DNA of 27,240 bases from NCBI GenBank assembly GCA_037443885.1, contig JBBINN010000015.1:1-27240 (forward strand), written 5' to 3'. A model generated the notes under the pieces. The model saw nothing but the letters and a program-made list of their open reading frames with translations, had not been told where the DNA came from and did no database searches. Shown one piece after another: positions 7,735 to 14,930 of this stretch. Origin of the DNA: SG8-30 sp037443885. GTDB lineage: Bacteria; Pseudomonadota; Gammaproteobacteria; Steroidobacterales; Steroidobacteraceae. The position numbers and the translations under genes were made by a program. Position 1 is the first letter of the stretch, and every line of letters starts with the position of its first letter.

Positions 7735-9471
7735 TCAGGGCCTGCCCGCGGGCGGGCCGCGATAGCGTTCCTCGGCCTTCGCCCGGACTTCGCGGTCGTA
7801 GCGCCCGAGGCCCTGGCTCGCGACCTTGCCGTGTTCGGTGAGTTGCGCCTGCAGCACGTGGCGCTGCCCCGGCGAAAGGCCAGGTGCGCGCAGGCGCCCT
7901 TCGAGGGCAGCCCTTGCTTCCGGCCTGCCGGACAGCGCCAGTCCGGCCGCTGCCTGCTCGCTCAGAAGCTCGTCCGGCCCTTCCGGCTCCTCGCCAGCCT
8001 CGACCTGGCGCGGTCCCGCGACGCCGCGCAGACCGCGTCTCGACCATGCGGCAGGGTCGAGCCCCTCGGCCAGGTACTGCAGCGCCTGGCGGTTGCCCCG
8101 ATTCGCGGCGTAGCCGAGCGACAGCACTGCGCTGCCGCGCGCCCAGGCGCGCTCGGTGGTCAGCTCGCCGGCGCCCGGCTCGCGGATGAACGCCAGCACG
8201 GCATCCACGCCCGCTGGATCGCCAATCATGGCGAGCATCACCGCGGCGTTGCTCCACTGCGACTCGCGGCGCGGGTCCCGCAGGACCGCGATGAGTTCGG
8301 GCACGGCGGCCGGCCCGTAGGCCGTGGCTTCCTCGAGCGGGATGCCGTGCACGAACGTGCGCGAAACGAACTCCTGCAGCGGGACCGGGTCCCCCGACGG
8401 GGCGGCTTCTGCCGCCGAGAATGTGTTCAGGACCGCCTGCCACGGGTTCTGGAGCGCATCGCGTTCCGCGGCGTTGATGTTCGAGGTGCTCGCGCCCAGC
8501 GTCGGGTTCATCAGGAGCGTGCTGCCGTTGCGGTGTGGCAATCCGCGCGTATGACCGAACTCATGTGCCCACAGCACCGGGCGCCCAGCGACGTTGTGTG
8601 GCACGACGATCATGCAGCCGGTGCGGGCGCAGCCGATGATCGAGCTGCCCGTGCCGCTGCAGAAGTTGATGGTCTCCGTGACCACCGCGAACCCCATGAG
8701 CGAACAGGCGGCGTCGAGTTCCTCCCGGCTGCTGATCTGAAACAGGCCGTTGCTCGGCGTGATCAGCACCCTGCCGTCCCGCACGAGCCGCACGTCGGCG
8801 GCGACGTCGCCGCTACCGCTGTCGGTGCGCAGCAGGCTGGTCGCGTTGGCGAGAGCCGAGTCGATCTGCCCGGCCGTCATCAGCGGCGAGTCGTCCTCGC
8901 AGGCGAACTCGATCGAGTCGACGTAGGCGCCTGCGCGACCGACGATCGAGCGCGCCGGGCTCGCGCAGCGGGAGAGCGAGAATGCGGTTCCACCCGTGCC
9001 TCCGATGGAATCGAGTGTCGTGCGGGCAACCGACGTGTTGAGCGTGCCGCCCGGGCCGAGTCGGGTGCATTCCAGCACGAGCCGTTCGATGTACGAGCCG
9101 GCGCGGCCGGAGAATCCGCTCAGCGCGAAGTGGCTCGGGCACTTGCGGGTGAACCAGAAGCCGGAAGGGCCGCCAGCCGAATCGGTCAGCGTTTCGGTCG
9201 ACGTCCAGTTGCCGCTGGCATCGATGTCCCGGCAGATGCCCTGCACGCGGTCGACATAGTCGGCTGCGCCGCCGGTGATGCCGATCAGTACCTGTCCGGA
9301 CGGGCAGCTGAGGTTATAGGCACTGCCGCCCGAGCCGCCCCGCCGCGCCGTCGAGTCGGCCGTAAGCCGCGCGACCTTGATGCTATGGTCGATGGTGAAT
9401 GCTGCTGGCGCGAACTGCAGGAGCGCTGCGGCGAGCAGCGGCGTCAGTAGTCGCGGGGCTATCGTGGACAT
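7735..9471 (-). CDS. Secreted metzincin-type zinc metalloprotease with jacalin-like repeats and HEAT-like repeats
   Basis: The 578-residue protein starts with a signal peptide (about 1-24). Residues about 45-193 hold three imperfect repeats of a jacalin/lectin-like pattern, GG-x-GG-x-(A/F)-x-L-x-C-P followed by G-x-A-G-x-Y-(V/I)-(D/E)-x-(I/L) and a cysteine (about 45-80, 98-135 and 157-191). The protease core follows: HEFGHTRGLPH at 303-313 is a full HExxHxxGxxH zinc site (H303, E304, H307, H313). LLMNP, with M321, is a plausible Met-turn, although it sits closer to the third His than in many families. From about 365 to 510 there are helical repeats resembling HEAT units (AAVPELIAVLRDP, AAVMLAMIGDP, GSAVLSLGYAANRGN). 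AAGGAG lies 8 nt before the ATG. The domain combination suggests a secreted protease targeted to a glycan or protein ligand. The specific family is not recognised. Confidence 0.85.
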   Translation of the reverse strand: MSTIAPRLLTPLLAAALLQFAPAAFTIDHSIKVARLTADSTARRGGSGGSAYNLSCPSGQVLIGITGGAADYVDRVQGICRDIDASGNWTSTETLTDSAGGPSGFWFTRKCPSHFALSGFSGRAGSYIERLVLECTRLGPGGTLNTSVARTTLDSIGGTGGTAFSLSRCASPARSIVGRAGAYVDSIEFACEDDSPLMTAGQIDSALANATSLLRTDSGSGDVAADVRLVRDGRVLITPSNGLFQISSREELDAACSLMGFAVVTETINFCSGTGSSIIGCARTGCMIVVPHNVAGRPVLWAHEFGHTRGLPHRNGSTLLMNPTLGASTSNINAAERDALQNPWQAVLNTFSAAEAAPSGDPVPLQEFVSRTFVHGIPLEEATAYGPAAVPELIAVLRDPRRESQWSNAAVMLAMIGDPAGVDAVLAFIREPGAGELTTERAWARGSAVLSLGYAANRGNRQALQYLAEGLDPAAWSRRGLRGVAGPRQVEAGEEPEGPDELLSEQAAAGLALSGRPEARAALEGRLRAPGLSPGQRHVLQAQLTEHGKVASQGLGRYDREVRAKAEERYRGPPAGRP

Positions 9472-9522
9472 CTCATGGGCTCCTTCGGCTGCAGCGGGCT
9501 GGATCGACGCCAGTAGGCGGTG

Positions 9523-10782
9523 TCACCGATGCCGGAAGACGATCGTGACCTCGCGCGCCTCCAGGCGGCCGGATGACTGTTCCTGCTGCGACACCGGATC
9601 CAGCGCGAAGCCGGTCGTGCCGTCGAGGACGACCTTGCGGATGTCGCGGGTGCGCGGGGCGCTTGCCGAGCGTGTCACCGGGCCGCAGCCGGCGAGGCCG
9701 AGACCGGGTCCCTCCGCGGGTTCGGCGACCCTTACGATGTCGCGCGTCGCGGCGACTAGCGACGGCGTGCTGCAGGGCTGCAGCACGAGCCGGAGCTGCT
9801 CGTTGCCGGTGATTGCGGTGAACTCGTAGGGGCCGAGCCGCGCGAGCTGTCCGGCGGCGATCTGCGAGCTGTCGATCAGCGACTGCTGGCCGGCCGGGTT
9901 GATGTTGTAGATGTCCATTCGGCCCGGCAGGGTCGTGCGGAAGTACACCACGAAGCGATCGCCGGTGCGGAATACGTGCGACGACGGATCGACCGGAAAG
10001 CTGGCACCGCCCGGGTTCACGGCGTGGACTTCGAAGGCCAGTCCGGCGAAGAGCCCATCGCTCCCTGCGTCCGATGCGGCCGCGGCGAATGCCGGATCCG
10101 GTTCGGCCGTGGCGCCGCTATAGGCGTCGTAGTACTGCGCCGTGGCGTGCGGCGAAGGATAGGGCTGGACCTCCGCGGGCGCCGGATACTGCTGAGCCGG
10201 GGGATAGCCCTGCGTCGCTCCGTAGTCTGGCTGGGCCGGGTAGGCCGGCTGCATGCCGGCATCCTGGGGCGATGGATACGTCGACTGGGGTGGATAGCCC
10301 TGCTGCGCGTACGGATCCTGTGCGTACGGATCCTGCGCGTAGGGGTCTTGCGCGGGCGGGTACTGCTGTGCCGGCGGATACGGTTGCTGCGCAGCGGCGT
10401 ATGGCGGCGTCTGGCCGCTGCCGTAGCCCGGCGGATAGCCCGGGGCGGCAGTGTTCGGCTCGACCTTGAGCTTTCGGTTGAACCAGGCCGTCAGCCCTCC
10501 GCTGATAGCCTGCGTCAGACCCACGGTCAGCGCCGAGCCGCCGGCGGTCGCGACGGCTGCGAGCGTCGAGGCGAACAGCTCACGGATCGAGGGTGGCGGC
10601 GGTTTCGCAGGTGCCGCCGGCGTTTGGATCGGCTGCGAGTAGGGGTCCGGTATCGGCTGCTGGGCAGCGACGGGACCCGCCAGGACGAGCAGCGCGCCCG
10701 CCAGCGGGCCGACCACTGCCCTGGTGCAGCCTGGGCGGCGCGACGCGCCGGCGAAGGCCTGACGATGCATGGTTGCGGGCAT
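9523..10782 (-). CDS. Exported DUF4384-like protein with Pro/Tyr/Gln-rich low-complexity linker
   Basis: The 419-residue protein has a signal-peptide-like N-terminus (hydrophobic VVGPLAGALLVLAGPVAAQ, cleaved near residue 41). A hydrophobic glycine-rich helix follows at about 73-97 (AAVATAGGSALTVGLTQAISG). Residues about 110-220 form a low-complexity segment rich in Tyr-Pro-Pro-Ala-Gln, including three tandem DPYAQ units. Residues about 240-345 resemble DUF4384, a module recurrent beside caspase-like or kinase genes: VFRTGDRFVVYFRTTLPGRMDIYNIN then QQSLIDSS. The C-terminus (about 345-419) has one cysteine in each of two short motifs and two TRDI elements. ATG at 10782 has a weak GGAAA upstream; ATG at 10770 is an alternative. 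It is divergent from the caspase gene and heads a run with the metzincin and CARDB-like genes. The role is unknown; surface exposure or protein interaction is inferred. Confidence 0.8.
   Translation of the reverse strand: MPATMHRQAFAGASRRPGCTRAVVGPLAGALLVLAGPVAAQQPIPDPYSQPIQTPAAPAKPPPPSIRELFASTLAAVATAGGSALTVGLTQAISGGLTAWFNRKLKVEPNTAAPGYPPGYGSGQTPPYAAAQQPYPPAQQYPPAQDPYAQDPYAQDPYAQQGYPPQSTYPSPQDAGMQPAYPAQPDYGATQGYPPAQQYPAPAEVQPYPSPHATAQYYDAYSGATAEPDPAFAAAASDAGSDGLFAGLAFEVHAVNPGGASFPVDPSSHVFRTGDRFVVYFRTTLPGRMDIYNINPAGQQSLIDSSQIAAGQLARLGPYEFTAITGNEQLRLVLQPCSTPSLVAATRDIVRVAEPAEGPGLGLAGCGPVTRSASAPRTRDIRKVVLDGTTGFALDPVSQQEQSSGRLEAREVTIVFRHR
10303..10347 (-). repeat. Three tandem 15-bp units encoding DPYAQ
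   Basis: Three consecutive 15-bp units (10303-10317, 10318-10332 and 10333-10347) differ at only a few positions and encode Asp-Pro-Tyr-Ala-Gln three times on the minus strand. A further diverged copy adjoins. Such in-frame repeats can expand or contract by slippage, changing linker length without a frameshift. Confidence 0.85.
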
Positions 10783-10900
10783 CTCGGTTTCCGTATCGCG
10801 GGCAGCGCCACGGCTGCTCTCTGGGCACCTGAACGAATGCGGCGGCCGGATTGGCGTGCGGCACGCGCGGCAAGCCAGTCCAGATTCGCTGCTCGTTCTA

Positions 10901-12841
10901 GTGCAGGTGAAAGGGATAAACCGCCGCTCGGCCGGATTTCGGGGGCCTGCGAGGCAAAGCCGCCCACTTCGTCAGGCAGTGCTCGTGGCGCTTGCCGCGC
11001 TGGCCCCTGCGATCACCGGCAATGCGCCTGCGTCCGAAGCTGCCGAGTACCGGGCCGAGCAGTTCCTCGTCGTCGACTGCCTCCTGCCGGGGCAGGTGCG
11101 CACGCTGGGCACGCGCACGACCTATCTCAGCGCGCGCCGACCCGCGCGCCTGCCGGCACGGGACTGCGAGATCCGCGGCGGCGAGTATGTCGCCTACGAT
11201 CGTGCCGACTGGCGCAGTGCGCTGGCCGCGTGGCTGCCCGCCGCGGAGCGCGGCGACGTCGAAGCGCAGCTGATCGTCGGCGAAATCCACGAGCGCGGCC
11301 TCGGCGTACCACCCGATTACGCGACGGCCGCGCGCTGGTACCGCGCGGCCGCGGCGGCGGGCAGCCGCAGGGCGCAGGTGAATCTCGGTTTCCTGCTGGA
11401 GCGCGGGCTGGGCACGCCCGCCGATCCGGCGGCCGCCGTCGAGTGGTACCGTCGCGCCGGTGGATCGACGCTCGACCTCGACGACGAAGTCCCGCCGCCG
11501 GTCGACGCCGAGCTGTCTGCGCTGCGACAGCGAAGCAGCGAGCTCGAGTCGACGCTGACCCGACTCGAGGCGGAGCTCGCGGCAGCGCGCCGAGCGCTCG
11601 AGGCTGCGGCCGTGGCGACGACGGTGGCCCGCGATGACGCCGAGGCGGCCAGGGCAGAGGCCGCCATTTCCCGGCAAGCGGCGGCCGAGCTCGCCGCGAG
11701 GCCGGTGTCGCCCGATCGCAGTGCCGAGGTGCTCCAGCTGCAGCGGGAGGTCGAACGGCGGTCGCAGGAAGTCGCCGCGATGTCGGCGGCACTCGGTGAG
11801 GCGCGGGCCGCGAACGACGACAGGCTCCGCATGCTGGAGGCCGCCGCGCAGGATGCCGCTGCGGCACGTCGGTCGCTCGCGGCGGAACGCGCCCGCCTGA
11901 CGCAGGTCAGCGCGACCCTCGCTGCGCGCGATGCCGAACTGGCTGCGCGCCAGGCCGAGGCCGACGGGCTCGCGCGGGAACTCGCCCTGCTGCAGTCGCA
12001 GCTCGACGCCCGCAGCGGCGCGACACGCGACATCGTGAAGGTCGGCGGCGACGGCGGTTCCGGCGTGGCCGTGCTCCGTGGTGCACCGGCCGGCGTGGAT
12101 TTCGGCACCTATCACGCGCTCATCATCGGCAACAACGACTATCGGCAGCTGCCCGACCTCGCTTCGCCGATCAACGACGCCACCGAGCTCGCGCGCGTTC
12201 TCGAGCAGCGCTACGGGTTCAGGACGACGGTGCTTCTCGACGCCGACCGGTACCAGATACTTTCTGCCCTGAACCGGATGCGCGAGACCCTGACTTCGAA
12301 GGACAACCTGCTCGTCTATTTCGCCGGCCACGGTGAGCTGGACGAGGTCAACCAGCGGGGCCACTGGCTGCCCGTGGACGCGGAGCTGGACAGCACCGCG
12401 AACTGGATCCCGAACACGGCGGTCACCGACATCCTGAACATCATGCAGGCGCGGCAGGTGATGCTGGTCGTTGATTCCTGCTACGCGGGAACGCTGACGC
12501 GTTCCTCTATGCCGCGTCTGCGCACCGGCATGACACCGGAGGAGCGCCTGCACTGGCTTCGCACGATGACCGAGCGGCGTGCGCGCACCGTGCTCACCTC
12601 GGGCGGCATCGCGCCGGTGATGGACGCAGGCGGTGGCCGGCACTCCGTCTTCGCCAAGGCGCTGATCGAGGTGCTGCGGGCGAACGACGAGGTCATGGAC
12701 GGTGCGCGCCTGCACCGCGATGTCGCCGCGCGCGTCGCCTATGCGGCTGCCGGCCTGCAGTTCGATCAGGTGCCGGAATACGCGCCGATCCGCTTCGCCG
12801 GTCATGAGGCCGGCGAGTTCCTGCTCGTGCCGCGCAGCTGA
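10901..12841 (+). CDS. Probably exported caspase-fold (C14-like) protease with Sel1 repeats and coiled coil
   Basis: The predicted chain is about 646 residues. After a hydrophobic export segment (VLVALAALAPAI) come two Sel1-type repeats (about residues 116-187: GEIHERGLGVPPDYATAARWYRAAAAAG and a second copy). A long Ala/Glu/Arg-rich coiled coil spans about 200-370, then a peptidase C14 caspase domain about 400-640. The catalytic dyad is visible: His in LLVYFAGHGELDE (H477) and Cys in LVVDSCYAGTL (C527); the YHALIIGNNDY strand opens the fold. Caspase-like proteases usually cleave after Arg/Lys or Asp; specificity cannot be read here. The start is uncertain: the longest frame begins at ATG 10769 but would overlap the divergent gene and add an unlikely N-terminus. 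GTG 10901 is my choice, GTG 10979 another option, and none has a good ribosome-binding site. Divergent pairing with the DUF4384-like gene suggests a shared function. Confidence 0.9.
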   Translation: MQVKGINRRSAGFRGPARQSRPLRQAVLVALAALAPAITGNAPASEAAEYRAEQFLVVDCLLPGQVRTLGTRTTYLSARRPARLPARDCEIRGGEYVAYDRADWRSALAAWLPAAERGDVEAQLIVGEIHERGLGVPPDYATAARWYRAAAAAGSRRAQVNLGFLLERGLGTPADPAAAVEWYRRAGGSTLDLDDEVPPPVDAELSALRQRSSELESTLTRLEAELAAARRALEAAAVATTVARDDAEAARAEAAISRQAAAELAARPVSPDRSAEVLQLQREVERRSQEVAAMSAALGEARAANDDRLRMLEAAAQDAAAARRSLAAERARLTQVSATLAARDAELAARQAEADGLARELALLQSQLDARSGATRDIVKVGGDGGSGVAVLRGAPAGVDFGTYHALIIGNNDYRQLPDLASPINDATELARVLEQRYGFRTTVLLDADRYQILSALNRMRETLTSKDNLLVYFAGHGELDEVNQRGHWLPVDAELDSTANWIPNTAVTDILNIMQARQVMLVVDSCYAGTLTRSSMPRLRTGMTPEERLHWLRTMTERRARTVLTSGGIAPVMDAGGGRHSVFAKALIEVLRANDEVMDGARLHRDVAARVAYAAAGLQFDQVPEYAPIRFAGHEAGEFLLVPRS

Positions 12842-12900
12842 CCAGCGGAGCGGGATCCCCATCGTCCGGCGCGGAGCCGCGAGCGACACGGCCTCCGGGG

Positions 12901-14139
12901 CTAGAACTCCCTGCGCAGCCCGAGCGTCGCGCGCTGGCGATCGATGGTGTCGCTCTCGAGCAGGATGGCCCAGTCGACGAAGGCCATCCATCCGCCCGGC
13001 AGCACGGCCGCCAGGCTCAGGCCCGCGTTGATGGCGTCCTCGTCGGCTGTGGCCCCGGCAAGGGCGTACCGCGTGCCGGCCGGATCGAGCTCGTAGCGGC
13101 TCACGGCGGTCGGCGCCGAATCCTCGAGCTCACGCTGGTACTCGATTCGCAGCTGTGGGATGAATACTCCGCTGCCGGTGCCAAAGGCGCGGCTCGCGCG
13201 CAGGCCTGCGTGGACGAGTGTGGATCGGCGGTCGGTGTCCTCGAAACTCATGGCGAGACCGGAGCCGCTGAGGTCACGCTCGGTGTAGGAATCCAGTTCC
13301 GCCTTCGTCCAGGTGATCCCGGCGTACGGACCGAAGCTGGCAGGGCCCGCGTCGAAGTCGTAGCCGGCGTTGAGGTTCGCCCACATCGTCGTGCCGTCGG
13401 CGTTTCCCGCCACGCGCACGTCGGTCTGCGGGCGGGTCCGGGTGGATTCCTGGAATACAGAGTTGCGCCGGTAGTCACCATCACTGCGCTCGAAGCCGCC
13501 GGAAATCTCGACGAAGCCTGACCTGCCGGCAGCGAAGCTTGCGAACAGCGTCAGGTAGAGGTTGTCGGAGTCCACGTCGCCGGCCGACGGAGCGGGCGAG
13601 AAGTTCACGCCGGGCGCCTCCGCGTCGAAGTCGTATGAGAGCCGCTCGAATCCAAGGATTGCGCCAAGGACCACGCGATCCGAGGCGCGGTAGTCGAGGC
13701 CGATCTCGGCAGCGGCGCTGTCGCCGTCGAGGCTGCGCTCCACGTCTCCGTCGATCTCGCGCTCGAACCAGGTGCCGTGAACGTTGACCAGCAGACCAAA
13801 AGGTCCGGCGTCGACGCGCACGCCCGGCGCCTCGGCACCGGATCCTGCTTCGCGCAATCGCTCGCCGCGCTCGCGGGCGGACTTGCTGCGCGTCTGCGCG
13901 GCGCCGAGCGCCGACAGGTTGTGGCTCAGGCTCTGGGTCGGGTTCAGGGACGACTCGCTGTCCCCGGAGAGGTTGCCGAGCCCGCCCGGCGTTTCCGCAC
14001 AGCGGGCGGCGAGGACACCGGTCGCGGTGCCGCAGACATCGAAGAAGAAGGACTGGAAGCCGGCGTTGGCCGCCTGGGCTTGCGGGCCGGCGAGCAGGGG
14101 GAAGACGGCGGCGATCATTGCAAGCTGTGCGCGGCGCAT
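12901..14139 (-). CDS. Autotransporter-type outer-membrane beta-barrel protein with short N-terminal region
   Basis: The 412-residue protein has a signal peptide (about 1-23, ending PQAQA). A short segment with two cysteines (DVCGTATGVLAARC) and a helix rich in Arg/Glu (about 78-95, SKSARERGERLREAG) follows. From about 107 to 412 it is an autotransporter beta-domain: GPFGLLVNVHGTWFER, LDYRASDRVVLGAILGFERLSYDF, NLNAGYDFDAGPASFGPYAGITW, and the closing strand LGLRREF with terminal Phe. The passenger is minimal (about 80 residues), so the protein may be a stand-alone barrel or a plug-like helix threaded through it rather than a secretor of a large domain. AGGAG lies 7 nt before the ATG. It is divergent from an ECF sigma factor across 187 bp, which could activate it. 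It converges with the caspase gene across 59 bp, where I saw no strong terminator. Confidence 0.88.
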   Translation of the reverse strand: MRRAQLAMIAAVFPLLAGPQAQAANAGFQSFFFDVCGTATGVLAARCAETPGGLGNLSGDSESSLNPTQSLSHNLSALGAAQTRSKSARERGERLREAGSGAEAPGVRVDAGPFGLLVNVHGTWFEREIDGDVERSLDGDSAAAEIGLDYRASDRVVLGAILGFERLSYDFDAEAPGVNFSPAPSAGDVDSDNLYLTLFASFAAGRSGFVEISGGFERSDGDYRRNSVFQESTRTRPQTDVRVAGNADGTTMWANLNAGYDFDAGPASFGPYAGITWTKAELDSYTERDLSGSGLAMSFEDTDRRSTLVHAGLRASRAFGTGSGVFIPQLRIEYQRELEDSAPTAVSRYELDPAGTRYALAGATADEDAINAGLSLAAVLPGGWMAFVDWAILLESDTIDRQRATLGLRREF

Positions 14140-14326
14140 GGCGGCACTCCTGTCGAGGTTCGTTACTCGGGCAAGAACGATCGCGGGCGGCCGACTGGTG
14201 TAAGTGCCGGCGCGGCAAGCCTTGAAGAAACGTTCAACGAAGCTTCAGGCGAGCCTCAGGACATGCCTGGTCGATTCCGACTCCAATCCGCCCGAACGGC
14301 CAGGGTGGCCGTCGAGGGGGATGACC

Positions 14327-14887
14327 ATGACGACAATCGAGATCCGTGCCGAGCGCGAGCTGTTCGAGCGCCTCTACCGGTCCTACCACCGTCAACTGCT
14401 CAGGTTCCTGGGACGCATGACCCGCTGTCCGGAGCGGGCCGAGGACCTCGCCCAGGCGGCATGGCTGAAGCTCCTGCAGGCCCGGACCCGGGGCATGTGC
14501 ACCTGCGCGAACGATGCGGAGCTGCGCGCCTACCTGTTCACCGTGGCGCGCAACGCCTTCCTGGACGAGTACACGCGCAAGCACGAGTCGCTGCGGTCGC
14601 GACCGACCGAGCCCGCCCAGCTGGAGGCGCTCGCGATGCGGCAGGAAGGGTCGCCGGGCCCGGAGCAGGAGCTCGAGCTGGGCGAGACGCAGGCATTCGT
14701 CGCCTTTGCACTGCGACGGCTCCCCCCTGAGCAGCGGCGGGTGATCGGCCTCTGGATGATGGGTACGAGCATCAAGGAAATGGCTGCGACCTGCGGGGCA
14801 CCGACGGACACCGTCCTGAGCCGAAAGAAGTACGCCCTCGCCCGATTGCGGCGTTCGCTCGCCGAGGGTGTCGGCGTCCTCGCCTGA
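14327..14887 (+). CDS. ECF-type RNA polymerase sigma factor
   Basis: The 186-residue protein has sigma-70 region 2 at about 12-88 (FERLYRSYHRQLLRFLGRM, the AEDLAQAAWLKLLQAR helix, and LRAYLFTVARNAFLDEYTRK) and region 4 at about 122-176 (ALRRLPPEQRRVIGLWMMG, then a helix-turn-helix ending DTVLSRKKYALARLRRSL). There is no region 1 or 3, which defines the extracytoplasmic-function group. The nearby ATG at 14321 directly abuts the GAGGGGG tract, so I chose ATG 14327, which has GAGGGGG 6 nt upstream; the longer frame from 14204 adds an unlikely N-terminus. No anti-sigma factor with a zinc-binding or membrane domain follows. Instead a secreted protein of unknown function starts 43 bp downstream. 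The promoter region 14140-14326 includes TTGAA-6-TTCAA at 14222-14237, a possible binding site. Targets may include the divergent autotransporter gene. Confidence 0.9.
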   Translation: MTTIEIRAERELFERLYRSYHRQLLRFLGRMTRCPERAEDLAQAAWLKLLQARTRGMCTCANDAELRAYLFTVARNAFLDEYTRKHESLRSRPTEPAQLEALAMRQEGSPGPEQELELGETQAFVAFALRRLPPEQRRVIGLWMMGTSIKEMAATCGAPTDTVLSRKKYALARLRRSLAEGVGVLA

Positions 14888-14930
14888 CCAGCCGGTGAGC
14901 CAAGTCGCGTCCGCCGGTCGTTCCAGCGGC

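Noticed and set aside
7684..9450. A 588-codon open frame on the plus strand
   Set aside because: It lies antisense to the metzincin and has no recognisable domain; its composition is that of a GC-rich shadow frame, while the minus strand has a signal peptide, zinc motif and ribosome-binding site.
10769..10900. ATG 10769 as start of the caspase gene
   Set aside because: It would overlap the 5' end of the divergent gene and add 44 residues with no signal or domain character before the export segment.
12842..12900. Possible terminator between the convergent caspase and autotransporter genes
   Set aside because: Only a 4-bp GC stem without a T-run could be drawn, which is expected by chance.
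10898..12991. A 697-codon open frame on the minus strand
   Set aside because: It is antisense to the caspase gene and rich in Arg/Gly/Ala/His without any domain; the plus strand carries the catalytic motifs.
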